Below, one piece after another: positions 16,696 through 25,193 of a stretch of DNA of 43,055 bases; positions within the stretch are counted from its first letter, which is position 1, and each line of letters opens with the position of its first letter. Source of the DNA: Eubacterium sp. GTDB taxonomy: Bacteria > Bacillota > Clostridia > Lachnospirales > Lachnospiraceae. The position numbers and the translations under genes were made by a program. Location of the stretch: positions 1 to 43,055 of the forward strand of contig JAAVZE010000134.1 in assembly GCA_022791495.1 (NCBI GenBank). Direction: 5' to 3'. Under the pieces are notes generated by a model. That model made no database searches. It was not told the origin of the DNA and saw only the letters and a program-made list of their open reading frames with translations.

Positions 16696-18624
16696 TTATA
16701 TATCCACATTCGCATACCGCGCTTCTTCCATAATAAACTGTCGTCTGGGTGGGACATTGCTTCCCATCAGGATATCGGTCACCTCATCTGCCTCCACGGT
16801 ATCAGTGATGGATACCTGGGCAAGAACCCGGCTGTCAGGATCCAGCGTCGTCTCCCAGAGCTGTACATCATCCATCTCTCCCAGCCCTTTATATCGCTGC
16901 AGGGCCTGGATCTTCTTTCCTGTCTTTCGGAACTTGTCCAACTCAAAGTCATTGAAAAGGTATTCGCTTTTTTTTACCTTTTTCTTCTTTTCCACATCCT
17001 CATAATCTACCTTATAAAGGGGAGGCAGTCCCCGGTACACCTTGCCCTGATAAATCAGCTCCGGCATAAACCGGTAAAAAAATGTCAGGAGCAGTGTGCT
17101 GATATGGGCTCCATCCACATCGGCATCCGTCAGGATGATAATTTTGTCATACCGGAGTTTATTAATATCAAAATCATCCCCGATCCCGCACCCAAAGGAA
17201 GCAATCATTGACTTGATCTCGTTGTTCAATAGTATTTTTTCCAGCGGTGCCTTTTCCACATTCAGGATCTTTCCACGCAGTGGCAGCACTGCCTGGGTCC
17301 TACGGTTTCTCGCCGTCTTGACGGTGCCGCCGGCAGAGTCTCCCTCCACGATATAGATCTCGCACTCCTCCGGCTTTTTGGATGAACAGGCGGCAAGCTT
17401 ACTCTTCGTGTCTACATTCATCAGTTCCTTTAATACAGAGCGTCTCGCTTTATCACTGGCGGTTCTGGCTTTAAAAGATTTGCGGACATTTTCCAGGATG
17501 GTTTTCAATACCTCTACATTTTTATCAAAATACCGCTGTACCTCCTGGCTGAACACGTCGTCCACCGCTGTCTTCGCATCGGTATTTCCCAGCTTGTTTT
17601 TCGTCTGGCTCTCAAACTGGGGATCCGGATGCTTGATGGAGACGATCGCCACCAGGCCATTGCGGATATCCTTGCCATCGTAATTTTCCTCGTTGTTTTT
17701 GAGAAAACCCAGTTCTCTGGCATACTGATTCATCACGCGGGTCAGCGCCATCTTAAATCCGGTCACCAGCGTTCCCCCATCCGTCACATTGATGCGGTTA
17801 CAATAGGAATTGATCTGCTCCGTAAAGGTATTTACATACTGAAGTGCCACTTCTACCTCGATGTCCCCACTGGTTCCTTCGATATAAATAACATCCTTAT
17901 GCAGAGGTGTTACATCGCGGTTAATATAACTGACATAGCTCTGAATTCCAAATTCTTCCTGAAACACTGCACTTTCACCGGTGTGTTCATCAGTAAAAAT
18001 AATCTTCAAATTTTTATTCAGGTAGGCAATCTCCTTCAGCTTCTTTTTGATCGTCTCCGGCTTGAATTCAACGGTTTCAAATATCGTATCATCTGGATAA
18101 AAGGTCACCTTTGTCCCCGTATCATTTTTTGTACACTTTCCTATCACCGGAAGCTGGCCCTGCTCCAACTTGACTATCGGCTTTCCTCCGTCCTTGTATT
18201 CATCCCGGTACACCCTGCCGTCCTTCCTGACTTCCACAGTCATGCTCTTAGACAGCGCATTGACCACCGATGCCCCTACACCGTGAAGTCCTCCGGATAC
18301 TTTGTATACACTGTTATTAAATTTGCCGCCTGCATGAAGGATTGTATATACGACCCGAACCGTAGGAATTTTCTTTGTGGGATGAATGTCTACCGGCACC
18401 CCCCGGCCGTTATCCTCTACAGACACCCCGCCATCCTTTGTCAGAGTAATATGTATCTCTGAACAGAATCCGGCAAGGTGCTCATCGATGCCGTTATCAA
18501 GAATCTCCCAGATCAGGTGATGAAGTCCCCTTGTCCCAGTGCTTCCGATATACATGCCAGGGCGCTTTCTCACCGCTTCCAATCCCTCTAATATCACGAT
18601 CTGGCTTCCATCATATTTATCCAT
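16696..18624 (-). CDS. parE: DNA topoisomerase IV subunit B (GyrB/ParE family)
   Basis: 642 residues, the usual length for Gram-positive ParE/GyrB. The GHKL ATPase domain shows E40 in EILDNGIDEH, the DNGRG box and the ATP-lid GGLHGVG at 111-117. The TOPRIM domain carries EGDSAGG and, later, DADVDGAHISTLLLTFFYR, the metal-binding acidic residues. It supplies ATP-driven strand capture to ParC. Its own sigma-A-type promoter and a folded leader lie at 18665-18788. Distinction from GyrB rests on pairing with a box-less A subunit, not on a specific motif. Confidence 0.88.
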   Translation of the reverse strand: MDKYDGSQIVILEGLEAVRKRPGMYIGSTGTRGLHHLIWEILDNGIDEHLAGFCSEIHITLTKDGGVSVEDNGRGVPVDIHPTKKIPTVRVVYTILHAGGKFNNSVYKVSGGLHGVGASVVNALSKSMTVEVRKDGRVYRDEYKDGGKPIVKLEQGQLPVIGKCTKNDTGTKVTFYPDDTIFETVEFKPETIKKKLKEIAYLNKNLKIIFTDEHTGESAVFQEEFGIQSYVSYINRDVTPLHKDVIYIEGTSGDIEVEVALQYVNTFTEQINSYCNRINVTDGGTLVTGFKMALTRVMNQYARELGFLKNNEENYDGKDIRNGLVAIVSIKHPDPQFESQTKNKLGNTDAKTAVDDVFSQEVQRYFDKNVEVLKTILENVRKSFKARTASDKARRSVLKELMNVDTKSKLAACSSKKPEECEIYIVEGDSAGGTVKTARNRRTQAVLPLRGKILNVEKAPLEKILLNNEIKSMIASFGCGIGDDFDINKLRYDKIIILTDADVDGAHISTLLLTFFYRFMPELIYQGKVYRGLPPLYKVDYEDVEKKKKVKKSEYLFNDFELDKFRKTGKKIQALQRYKGLGEMDDVQLWETTLDPDSRVLAQVSITDTVEADEVTDILMGSNVPPRRQFIMEEARYANVDI

Positions 18625-18664
18625 CTATTACATCCTTTCAAAAAACAATGTTCCTCACTCATCT

Positions 18665-18743
18665 CGGTGGCACAAACCACCGTCACACTTCGCGGAAATT
18701 TGAACTGACAGACACCCGCCAGGCAACTGGCGGGTGTCCGTCA
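18665..18743 (-). promoter_or_regulatory. Two strong hairpins in the parE leader
   Basis: The larger is a 12-bp perfect stem, GACACCCGCCAG (18711-18722) with CTGGCGGGTGTC (18727-18738) and a four-base loop. Beyond one mismatch it extends with TGAC/GTCA to span 18706-18743. The smaller is CGGTGG/CCACCG at 18665-18682. Both lie downstream of the promoter at 18760-18788, so they would be transcribed as part of a leader of about 130 bases. Alternative reading: the larger one ends the transcript of the upstream ECF operon, although no U-tract follows it. Confidence 0.55.
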
Positions 18744-18759
18744 AGGTTTCCAAAATAAT

Positions 18760-18788
18760 ATTGTAACGGAACATGCGTTTTTTTTCAA
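18760..18788 (-). promoter_or_regulatory. Sigma-A-type promoter of parE-parC
   Basis: Minus strand TTGAAA (18783-18788), 17 bases, TACAAT (18760-18765). Spacing is ideal and both hexamers differ from consensus by one base. It lies in the gap between the DUF4179 gene and parE. Confidence 0.6.
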
Positions 18789-18820
18789 GGAGAACTTTTG
18801 CCCTTCTGGCTTATTTTCCT

Positions 18821-20005
18821 TTATACTTTGATCCGCTGGTCTCCAAACCATATGGCTCTGACATGATCCACATCCACCAGGGTTGAAAAGAGCAGCCTGT
18901 CTTTTGTCTCCCATTTTTTATTCTTTATTTTGATTGCGGTACCATAAGCGCTCCGTACCTGATCCAGATCCGCCTCTGTTTGTTCGGTCTTCTGGCCGAT
19001 AAAACTTCCGTCATCCATCTCCACATACACCTGAGTCCAGCACTGGTCATAATTTTCTTTTTGGGCCTCTGATGACACTTGTTCAAACTGCAGGGCATAA
19101 GGTGTAAGAACGACACGTTTCAGTGTTCCCACAGAGTGATACAGCTCCTTTGTACCGATCTCTGGCAGCCGGATTTTGACATCTGGAGTAAAGACTTTTT
19201 CCTTGCATTCTCCATAATCCAGGACAAAGTCTTCCTGTGCCTCTCCCTTCATGACACGTCCCTCGTCACTCATAAGTCCTTTCAGGGAAAGACGGCATTT
19301 CTCCCCTTTATGGAAATAACTGTTTTTTCCATTCTGTCTTTCGTACTCACAGGTTATGACCATGCGTATCTCATCCGTTCCCTGGTTTTCAATCACCATC
19401 CCGTTATCGATTAAGCATTCTTCCCTATTTCCCAGACCATCCTTGGAAATATTGAAATGAAGAACTGCCTTCTCTGACATCTCTGCCCCCTCTTCCTTTT
19501 CTGTGTCAGCACTGGTCAATACAAAATCATCCTTTTCTCCGGTGAAAGACACGTTTCCAAAATGGTATTTTTTATTTTTATCGAACTTCTTTCCATCCGT
19601 TCTTTTCAGCCGGAGAACAATATAGCTCAGCCGCTCCGTACCTGTCACCTGCTCCACCGACACCTTCAGATTCTTAAAGGTGTTTTTCCCGGATGATACT
19701 TCAGGCTTTGCCGACGACTCTTTGATCACCTCCGTGTCTCCTGCAAAAAGCTTCGTCAGCGATTGAAAACCTCCATTACCAGCCGCTCTCGCCGTCATCG
19801 CCGCCAGCAGACAGCAAAATACAATCCCTGCCGCCTTTACATATCTGAGACGATACACGCTCCGCCGTCTCCTGATATCACAGATCCTCTCTGTCTTTTC
19901 TGTATCCGCTCCGATCTGCCGGTATGCCGCTTTCATTTTCTCCTGAACCACATCCGGCAGTTCAACTTCCTGATCCAATATCTTTTTAACATCGTTATCT
20001 CGCAT
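18821..20005 (-). CDS. DUF4179-type membrane protein, putative anti-sigma partner
   Basis: 394 residues. A short cytoplasmic N-terminus (residues 1-55) with basic RRRR is followed by a single membrane segment at about 56-75 (VKAAGIVFCCLLAAMTARAA) and a large extracellular region rich in beta-strand sequence. Such proteins are usual partners of ECF sigma factors in Clostridia, where the N-terminal part holds the sigma factor at the membrane. The start overlaps the sigma gene by 11 bases. The signal sensed is unknown. DUF4179 membership is from recall of typical neighbours and layout, so moderate. Confidence 0.7.
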   Translation of the reverse strand: MRDNDVKKILDQEVELPDVVQEKMKAAYRQIGADTEKTERICDIRRRRSVYRLRYVKAAGIVFCCLLAAMTARAAGNGGFQSLTKLFAGDTEVIKESSAKPEVSSGKNTFKNLKVSVEQVTGTERLSYIVLRLKRTDGKKFDKNKKYHFGNVSFTGEKDDFVLTSADTEKEEGAEMSEKAVLHFNISKDGLGNREECLIDNGMVIENQGTDEIRMVITCEYERQNGKNSYFHKGEKCRLSLKGLMSDEGRVMKGEAQEDFVLDYGECKEKVFTPDVKIRLPEIGTKELYHSVGTLKRVVLTPYALQFEQVSSEAQKENYDQCWTQVYVEMDDGSFIGQKTEQTEADLDQVRSAYGTAIKIKNKKWETKDRLLFSTLVDVDHVRAIWFGDQRIKV

Positions 20006-20576
20006 AATTTTCCCCTGTCCTTTCCGGAAGCATCATAACTTTTCCCTGCTTCCAATCCATCCTGCTTTCCCTTTTTCCCGACTGTCTCTCATATGCCCTG
20101 CGCAGATCCTCACGCCCCCGGCGCAGCCTTGTCCGTACCGTGGCATCTTTCATATCCAGAAGCTCCCCAATCTCTTTCGTAGGAAGTCCCTCCACATAAT
20201 GCAGCACCAGAATGTCCCGGTACTGTTCATCCACAGACTGGATCAGTTCCTCATACATCATATGTTCCAGCACGCCATCACTGTGCTCCCGGTCCGGGAT
20301 CTCGCCAAAGGCCACTTCCCAGCTGCGTTTTTCCAGAAAATCTTTTGCCTTGTTGATCAGCATCCGGATCAGCCATGTACGGAAATATTTTGGCTGTTTC
20401 AGATCCCCGATCTTCTCAAATGCGGTCAGGATGGTATCCTGTATGATATCCGCTGCATCTTCCGGATTTTTCACATAGCAGACTGCCACTTTATACAGGC
20501 TCTGCCGATTCTCTTCGATCAGCTGGACAAAAGCATCGGCGTCTCCTCCCTGCGCCCGTTTTACAAGTTTTCTCAA
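19995..20576 (-). CDS. ECF-type RNA polymerase sigma factor
   Basis: 193 residues if it starts at TTG 20576, which has AAGGAGGTG 6 bases upstream. An ATG at 20600 in frame would give 201 residues, but it lies at or before the expected transcription start. Sigma region 2 is at about residues 25-85 (CYVKNPEDAADIIQDTILTA, then FEKIGDLKQPKYFRTWLIRM). Sigma region 4 is at 125-180 with the helix-turn-helix LPTKEIGELLDMKDATVRTR. Regions 1 and 3 are absent, as in ECF factors. It is followed, with overlap, by a membrane partner. An ECF-type promoter just upstream suggests that it activates itself. Confidence 0.9.
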   Translation of the reverse strand: MRKLVKRAQGGDADAFVQLIEENRQSLYKVAVCYVKNPEDAADIIQDTILTAFEKIGDLKQPKYFRTWLIRMLINKAKDFLEKRSWEVAFGEIPDREHSDGVLEHMMYEELIQSVDEQYRDILVLHYVEGLPTKEIGELLDMKDATVRTRLRRGREDLRRAYERQSGKRESRMDWKQGKVMMLPERTGENYAR

Positions 20577-20606
20577 ATCTTTCACCTCCTTTTCATTCAT
20601 ACATTA

Positions 20607-20633
20607 GACGGAAAAAACAGGAGAAATGTTTCA
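20607..20633 (-). promoter_or_regulatory. Autoregulatory ECF-type promoter
   Basis: Minus strand TGAAAC (20628-20633), 17 bases, CGTC (20607-20610). TGAAAC-N16/17-CGTC is the form read by SigW/SigX/SigV-like ECF factors. Transcription should start around 20600, about 24 bases before the TTG start at 20576. Confidence 0.75.
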
Positions 20634-20673
20634 TAAAAATAAATTTACTAAATAATTTGTATGCAATGTCATA

Positions 20674-22005
20674 CTACAGATAATGATACACCTTTTTCTT
20701 CCGGATGAAGAATTGGAGTGTCACACCCAATGCCAGCAGCTCTGCCACAAGGATCGCCAGCCAGATCCCATTGAGTCCTAATAATCCCGGCAGGATCAGC
20801 ACCGCCGCCATCTGGAATACCAATGTCCTTAGGAAAGAAATGACAGCCGAAACCAGCCCATTGTTCAGCGCCGTAAAGAAAGCAGAGCCATAAATGTTAA
20901 AACCACTCACCAAAAACGCCAGGGCATACAGCCGGAGCCCGTGACTGGTCATCGCTAACAGTTCTGTATCATAACCGACAAAAAACCGCGCCAGTGGACC
21001 GGAAAGCACAAACGCCAGCAGCATTAACAGCACCCCCCAGCCTCCGATGAGTCTCATACTCTTCCGGAACAGGTTTTTCAGCTCATTATGGTTCTGGGCG
21101 CCAAAGTGGTAACCCACGATAGGAGCGCTGCCGATGGAATAACCGATAAAGGTCGCCAGGAAAATAAAATTTACATACATGATCACACCATAAGCTGCCA
21201 CGCCGTCCTCTCCGGCCAGCTTCATCAATTGTATGTTATATAACATATTCACAAGAGACATGGAAAGATTTGTCATCAGCTCAGAGGAACCGTTGGTACA
21301 GGCTTTTAACAGAATCTTTCCTTTTATCCTTGTCTTTGTCAGCCGGAGAAGGCTCGTATTTTTCCTGGAAAAATAGATCAGTGGTACAATGCCTCCCACG
21401 GTCTCCCCGGCAGCCGTCGCCGCCGCCGCGCCTGCGATGCCCCAGCCCAGCACCACGATAAAGAAATAATCCAATACCATATTGGTCACTCCCGCCGCCA
21501 CCATAACCCCCAGTCCCATATGAGGTTTTTCGGCTGCCACAAAAAAACTCTGAAACACATTCTGAACCATAAAAAACGTCAGAGAAGCCAGACTGATCCT
21601 CCCATAGACCAGGCACTCACCAACCATCTCTCCCTCTGCTCCCAGAGCGGTCACAATGGGACGAAGAAAAACCAGGCCCAGCACGGTTAAGGCCACACCC
21701 CCCGCCAGGGTCACATACACCATCATGGAAAAATAGCGGTTTGCCTTTTTTTCATTTCCTTCTCCCAGCGTTTTTGCCACAATGGCACTTCCGCCGGTCC
21801 CCATCATAAAGCCCAGGGCGCTCAGCATCATCAGCAGGGGCATAACAAGATTCACTGCCGCAAATGCTGTCTTCCCCACATAGTTTGACACAAAAAGCCC
21901 GTCCACCACTCCATAGATCGACGTAAAAATCATCATTACGATAGATGGCAGAACAAAGCGCAGTAATTTTTTATAGGTAAAATGTTCTGATAACTGAATT
22001 TTCAA
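20674..22005 (-). CDS. MATE family multidrug/cation efflux transporter
   Basis: 443 residues with about twelve hydrophobic segments in two similar halves, the MATE layout. The N-terminus has FVLPSIVMMIFTSIYGVVDG and the first repeat GFMMGTGGSAIVAKTLGEGN, typical of the MepA/NorM-like branch. These pumps export cationic drugs or metabolites using a sodium or proton gradient. It lies 16 bases after a MarR-type regulator in the same transcript, an arrangement like mepR-mepA in Staphylococcus. Substrate unknown. Confidence 0.9.
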   Translation of the reverse strand: MKIQLSEHFTYKKLLRFVLPSIVMMIFTSIYGVVDGLFVSNYVGKTAFAAVNLVMPLLMMLSALGFMMGTGGSAIVAKTLGEGNEKKANRYFSMMVYVTLAGGVALTVLGLVFLRPIVTALGAEGEMVGECLVYGRISLASLTFFMVQNVFQSFFVAAEKPHMGLGVMVAAGVTNMVLDYFFIVVLGWGIAGAAAATAAGETVGGIVPLIYFSRKNTSLLRLTKTRIKGKILLKACTNGSSELMTNLSMSLVNMLYNIQLMKLAGEDGVAAYGVIMYVNFIFLATFIGYSIGSAPIVGYHFGAQNHNELKNLFRKSMRLIGGWGVLLMLLAFVLSGPLARFFVGYDTELLAMTSHGLRLYALAFLVSGFNIYGSAFFTALNNGLVSAVISFLRTLVFQMAAVLILPGLLGLNGIWLAILVAELLALGVTLQFFIRKKKVYHYL

Positions 22006-22021
22006 TCTTAATTCCCTCCCA

Positions 22022-22471
22022 TTAATGATCTGCTATCAACATCCTTACTTTGGAATGATAGCCGTCTACATACTGTTTTGTCAGCCGGATCAGTTCCTGT
22101 CTCTCATCCAGCGGCATCTCCTTCCAGACACTGTTTTCAATCTCCACCAGGGGTTCCACCTTTTGTTTTACAAAATCTTTTCCCGCTTCCGTCAGATAAA
22201 TATGCATCTCCCTCCCTTTTCCCTGTTTCATCAGAAGCATCCCTTCTTTCACCAGTTTCTGGATCGCTGAATTAATGGTCTGCTTCCGTCCAAAGGACAA
22301 CGCGCAAATATCTCTCTGCAGACAGCCATCCCCAAGACAATACACTGAATATAAAATATCAAAAGCACTGTCGGACAGCCCGATATGCAGGGCAGTCTCA
22401 TGCCACAGATCATCAAATTCCTTATAAATTCTGTTAAACTCCCTCAACTCATCACATACTCTGTCTTCCAT
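22022..22471 (-). CDS. MarR family transcriptional regulator
   Basis: 149 residues from ATG at 22471, with GGAG 6 bases upstream; a TTG nine codons earlier is rejected. A winged helix-turn-helix lies at about residues 45-100 (GDGCLQRDICALSFGRKQTI, then NSAIQKLVKEGMLLMKQ, and a wing with GKGREMHIYLTEAGKDFVKQ). The flanking helices form the dimer interface. It most likely represses its own operon, including the MATE pump, through the inverted operators at 22498-22545 and releases them on binding a toxic ligand. Confidence 0.88.
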   Translation of the reverse strand: MEDRVCDELREFNRIYKEFDDLWHETALHIGLSDSAFDILYSVYCLGDGCLQRDICALSFGRKQTINSAIQKLVKEGMLLMKQGKGREMHIYLTEAGKDFVKQKVEPLVEIENSVWKEMPLDERQELIRLTKQYVDGYHSKVRMLIADH

Positions 22472-22497
22472 CGCCCTCTCCTTCCCCTCGTCTCCCA

Positions 22498-22553
22498 AGT
22501 ACGAAATCGGATTCCTTGCCCCGTATTATAGTCCGATTTCGTACTCGTGTCAA
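22498..22553 (-). promoter_or_regulatory. Promoter of marR-MATE operon embedded in inverted operators
   Basis: Minus strand TTGACA (22548-22553), 17 bases, TATAAT (22525-22530), a perfect sigma-A promoter. It is flanked and overlapped by a perfect 14-bp inverted repeat: AGTACGAAATCGGA (22498-22511) and TCCGATTTCGTACT (22532-22545). The second copy fills the promoter spacer and the first lies near +15. Each arm contains a CGAnnTCG dyad, so two MarR dimers could bind 34 bp apart. Confidence 0.8.
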
Positions 22554-22588
22554 GAATATTTTTGTAAAGAAAATCCTAACCCCGACAA

Positions 22589-22617
22589 TTGACAGAACGA
22601 ATAAATGTAGCTATACT
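22589..22617 (+). promoter_or_regulatory. Sigma-A promoter of the decarboxylase gene
   Basis: TTGACA (22589-22594), 17 bases, TATACT (22612-22617). It lies 35 bases before the start codon, which has AAGGAGGA upstream. It diverges from the marR promoter 36 bp away. Confidence 0.8.
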
Positions 22618-22652
22618 ATGAAAGTAAAGCACACGGACAAGGAGGAATTATA

Positions 22653-23918
22653 ATGAAAAAAACCATCGTCAATCTGGAACAGGTAAAAGAAATCGAAAAA
22701 ACTTTTCCTACTCCCTTTCATATCTATGACGAAAAAGCAATTCGTGAAAATGCCCGTGCTTTGAAAGAGGCATTTTCCTGGAATAAAGGTTACCGTGAAT
22801 ATTTTGCCGTGAAAGCGACACCCAATCCATTTATCTTGAAAATCCTTCAGGAAGAGGGCTGTGGTGTAGACTGTTCTTCCCTGACAGAGCTGATGATGTC
22901 AGAAGCCCTTGGCTTCAAAGATGATGACATCATGTTCTCATCTAATGTGACACCTATGGAAGAATACCAGAAAGCAGCTTCTCTCGGCGCTTACATTAAT
23001 CTGGATGATTATACACATATTGACTATCTGGCCGAAGGCCCAGGAATTCCAGAGACCATCTGCTGCCGCTTCAATCCCGGCGGAGTCTTTGAGCTGGGCA
23101 CCGACATCATGGACAACCCCGGAGATGCCAAATACGGATTTACGAAAGAACAGCTTGTAGAGGGATTTAAAAAGCTGATGGGCCTTGGCGCTAAATATTT
23201 TGGAATCCATGCATTTATCGCCAGCAATACCGTGAGCAACGACTACTATCCGACACTGGCGGGCATCCTTTTTGAGCTCGCTGTAGAATTAAAAGAAAAA
23301 ACCGGAGCCAATATCCGGTTTATCAATCTCTCCGGCGGTATCGGAATCCCCTACACACCGGACAAAAAGCCAAATGATATAAAGGTGATCGGCGAGGAGG
23401 TCAGAGAGCAGTTTGAAAATATCCTTGTTCCCGCCGGTCTGGGGGATGTGGCGATCTTCACTGAGCTGGGACGTTTTATGCTGGGTCCCTATGGAAACCT
23501 TGTTACCAAATGTATCCACCAGAAACATATTTATAAAGAATACGCCGGTGTAAATACCTGTGCCTGTGACCTGATGCGTCCGGCGATCTACGGCGCGTAC
23601 CACCACATCACCGTTCTTGGCAAAGAAAATGAACCCTGCGACCACAAATACGATATAACCGGTTCCCTCTGTGAAAACAATGATAAATTTGCAGTGGACC
23701 GCCTGCTTCCAGAGATTGAGATCGGGGATTATCTTGTGATCCACGACACTGGAGCCCACGGTTATGCCATGGGATATAATTACAATGGCAAACTCAAATC
23801 CCCGGAGCTTCTTCTAAAAGAAGACGGCAGTGTACAGATGATCCGCCGGGGCGAGACTCCCCAGGATTATTTTGCCACCTTTGATTTCTGCGATATTTTG
23901 AAAGATATGAAATATTGA
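22653..23918 (+). CDS. lysA: Diaminopimelate decarboxylase family enzyme (fold-type III PLP)
   Basis: 421 residues, the only long plus-strand gene in the left 33 kb. The PLP lysine is K54 in YFAVKATPNP. The alanine-racemase-like barrel continues with GVDCSSLTELMMSEALGF and the glycine-rich phosphate loop INLSGGIGIPY. The C-terminal domain has GSLCEN (catalytic Cys) and HDTGAHGYAMGYNYNGK (tyrosine contacting substrate). This enzyme makes L-lysine from meso-diaminopimelate, although related decarboxylases act on other diamino acids. It has its own strong promoter and terminator and no lysine-pathway neighbours. Confidence 0.85.
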   Translation: MKKTIVNLEQVKEIEKTFPTPFHIYDEKAIRENARALKEAFSWNKGYREYFAVKATPNPFILKILQEEGCGVDCSSLTELMMSEALGFKDDDIMFSSNVTPMEEYQKAASLGAYINLDDYTHIDYLAEGPGIPETICCRFNPGGVFELGTDIMDNPGDAKYGFTKEQLVEGFKKLMGLGAKYFGIHAFIASNTVSNDYYPTLAGILFELAVELKEKTGANIRFINLSGGIGIPYTPDKKPNDIKVIGEEVREQFENILVPAGLGDVAIFTELGRFMLGPYGNLVTKCIHQKHIYKEYAGVNTCACDLMRPAIYGAYHHITVLGKENEPCDHKYDITGSLCENNDKFAVDRLLPEIEIGDYLVIHDTGAHGYAMGYNYNGKLKSPELLLKEDGSVQMIRRGETPQDYFATFDFCDILKDMKY

Positions 23919-23949
23919 TAGAAATCCCATCAAGAGAACTCCAAATATA

Positions 23950-24009
23950 AAAAGAGGGCATTTAAGGGACACTTCACATAAGGAAGGGGCTCCCTGGCTG
24001 CCCTCTTTT
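23950..24009. terminator. Bidirectional terminator between convergent genes
   Basis: AAAAGAGGGCA (23950-23960) and TGCCCTCTTTT (23999-24009) form an 11-bp stem with a long 38-base loop. T-runs are present at both ends. It serves the decarboxylase gene rightwards and the riboflavin-to-DUF4129 transcript leftwards. Confidence 0.7.
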
Positions 24010-24015
24010 CATCAA

Positions 24016-25173
24016 TTATTTTCCTTTGGAGGCACAAATCTTTTTCACCTTTTCCGCCTCTTCTTCTGTACATTCCTTTCCACTGTACCTCGCTTTCTCA
24101 TAGAGGCTGACCACCTGTCTCTGTTCCTCCGTAAGACCACTTTCCTGCTCCTCCGGCAGATACTCTCCCGCCAGCTCCCAGGGGGTCATACTGACATCCA
24201 CCTGTTTTCCCGCCCTCTTCCAGATATAACGGTAAAAACAACGACGGATCCGTCCGTTGGCATCTTCTGGAAAAGACGCTTCCCTGCGGACAGTCTGCCG
24301 CAATGGAATATACTCATCCATACCCTCCATCTCTACCTCTTTGTCCTCTTCACTCCATACAAACTCTGGCAGCCGGAAATTTAACAGGCGTTTGAGTATA
24401 ACATAAAGAATCCATAGAACGGCGATGATCAAAAAGAGGATCATGAGAATCTGCATAAATTTCTCTAACAGAAAAAGCAGGACCTGAACAAGAGAACTTC
24501 TCTCTTCCTCCGTCTCCTCCGCGATCTCCCGCTGCCTGGCTTTCATCGGATAAGATTTTGTTTTCTCTTTCCTCTCTATCTTTCTCTGTTCCTGGCGCTC
24601 CCTGGGAACGGATTCCAGCTCTACATCTGTAGACATTCCTGCCACTGCGATGATACATACCACCAGTGCAGCGATTCCTGCTGCCAGTGTCTTCCTCTTC
24701 AAGCTGGCAGCAGTATTTTTCTCAAACCGCTTTATCGTCTCCGAACCCACACACTGATTGGCATACATGGCAAGATATTTTTCATGATAGAATTCTGCAT
24801 ATAGATATACCAAAAAAATAAACAGTACCAAAGCAAAGAGCAGCACTCCCTGAATCCAGCTGATGCTCTGGGACTCCAATGTACCATCTGCGGCGGCATA
24901 GGGCATGAGAAATGAAAAGATTAGCACAAGGATCCAGGGAAGAAGATAACATCTCTTTTCCTTATTTTGTTCTCTCTCCCGCCTGCTTTCATGGCTGCAG
25001 CGATAACTAAAGTAAAAATAACCTGCCGCCCCCAGAATAATACATATGATCCCGGTCTCTCCCAAGCCGCCTCCCATCATAGAGCCAGCTATGATGAAAT
25101 AGCATATAACCATATAATAATAAAAAGTAACAATATGATTATACCGGCGTCTGATATTTTGATTCTTCTCCAT
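24016..25173 (-). CDS. Membrane protein with C-terminal DUF4129-like domain
   Basis: 385 residues from ATG at 25173 with GGCGGAG upstream; an ATG 11 codons earlier overlaps the DUF58 gene and is less likely. About six membrane segments: several in the first 125 residues, one near 165-180, and one near 240-260 (QILMILFLIIAVLWILYVIL). The final 120 residues, soluble, have the pattern GRIRRCFYRYIWKRAGKQVD, then MTPWELAGEYLP, of DUF4129 proteins. In most bacteria this position in a MoxR-DUF58 operon is taken by a TgpA-like transglutaminase ending in DUF4129. Here no transglutaminase Cys-His-Asp core is seen. Confidence 0.75.
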   Translation of the reverse strand: MEKNQNIRRRYNHIVTFYYYMVICYFIIAGSMMGGGLGETGIICIILGAAGYFYFSYRCSHESRREREQNKEKRCYLLPWILVLIFSFLMPYAAADGTLESQSISWIQGVLLFALVLFIFLVYLYAEFYHEKYLAMYANQCVGSETIKRFEKNTAASLKRKTLAAGIAALVVCIIAVAGMSTDVELESVPRERQEQRKIERKEKTKSYPMKARQREIAEETEEERSSLVQVLLFLLEKFMQILMILFLIIAVLWILYVILKRLLNFRLPEFVWSEEDKEVEMEGMDEYIPLRQTVRREASFPEDANGRIRRCFYRYIWKRAGKQVDVSMTPWELAGEYLPEEQESGLTEEQRQVVSLYEKARYSGKECTEEEAEKVKKICASKGK

Positions 25174-25193
25174 ATTTTCTCCGCCTTTCACAG

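Noticed and set aside
18706-18743. Intrinsic terminator of the ECF/DUF4179 operon
   Set aside because: The hairpin is strong but no U-tract follows in the leftward sense, and a good promoter lies upstream of it. It is therefore treated as a leader element, with the terminator reading kept as an alternative.
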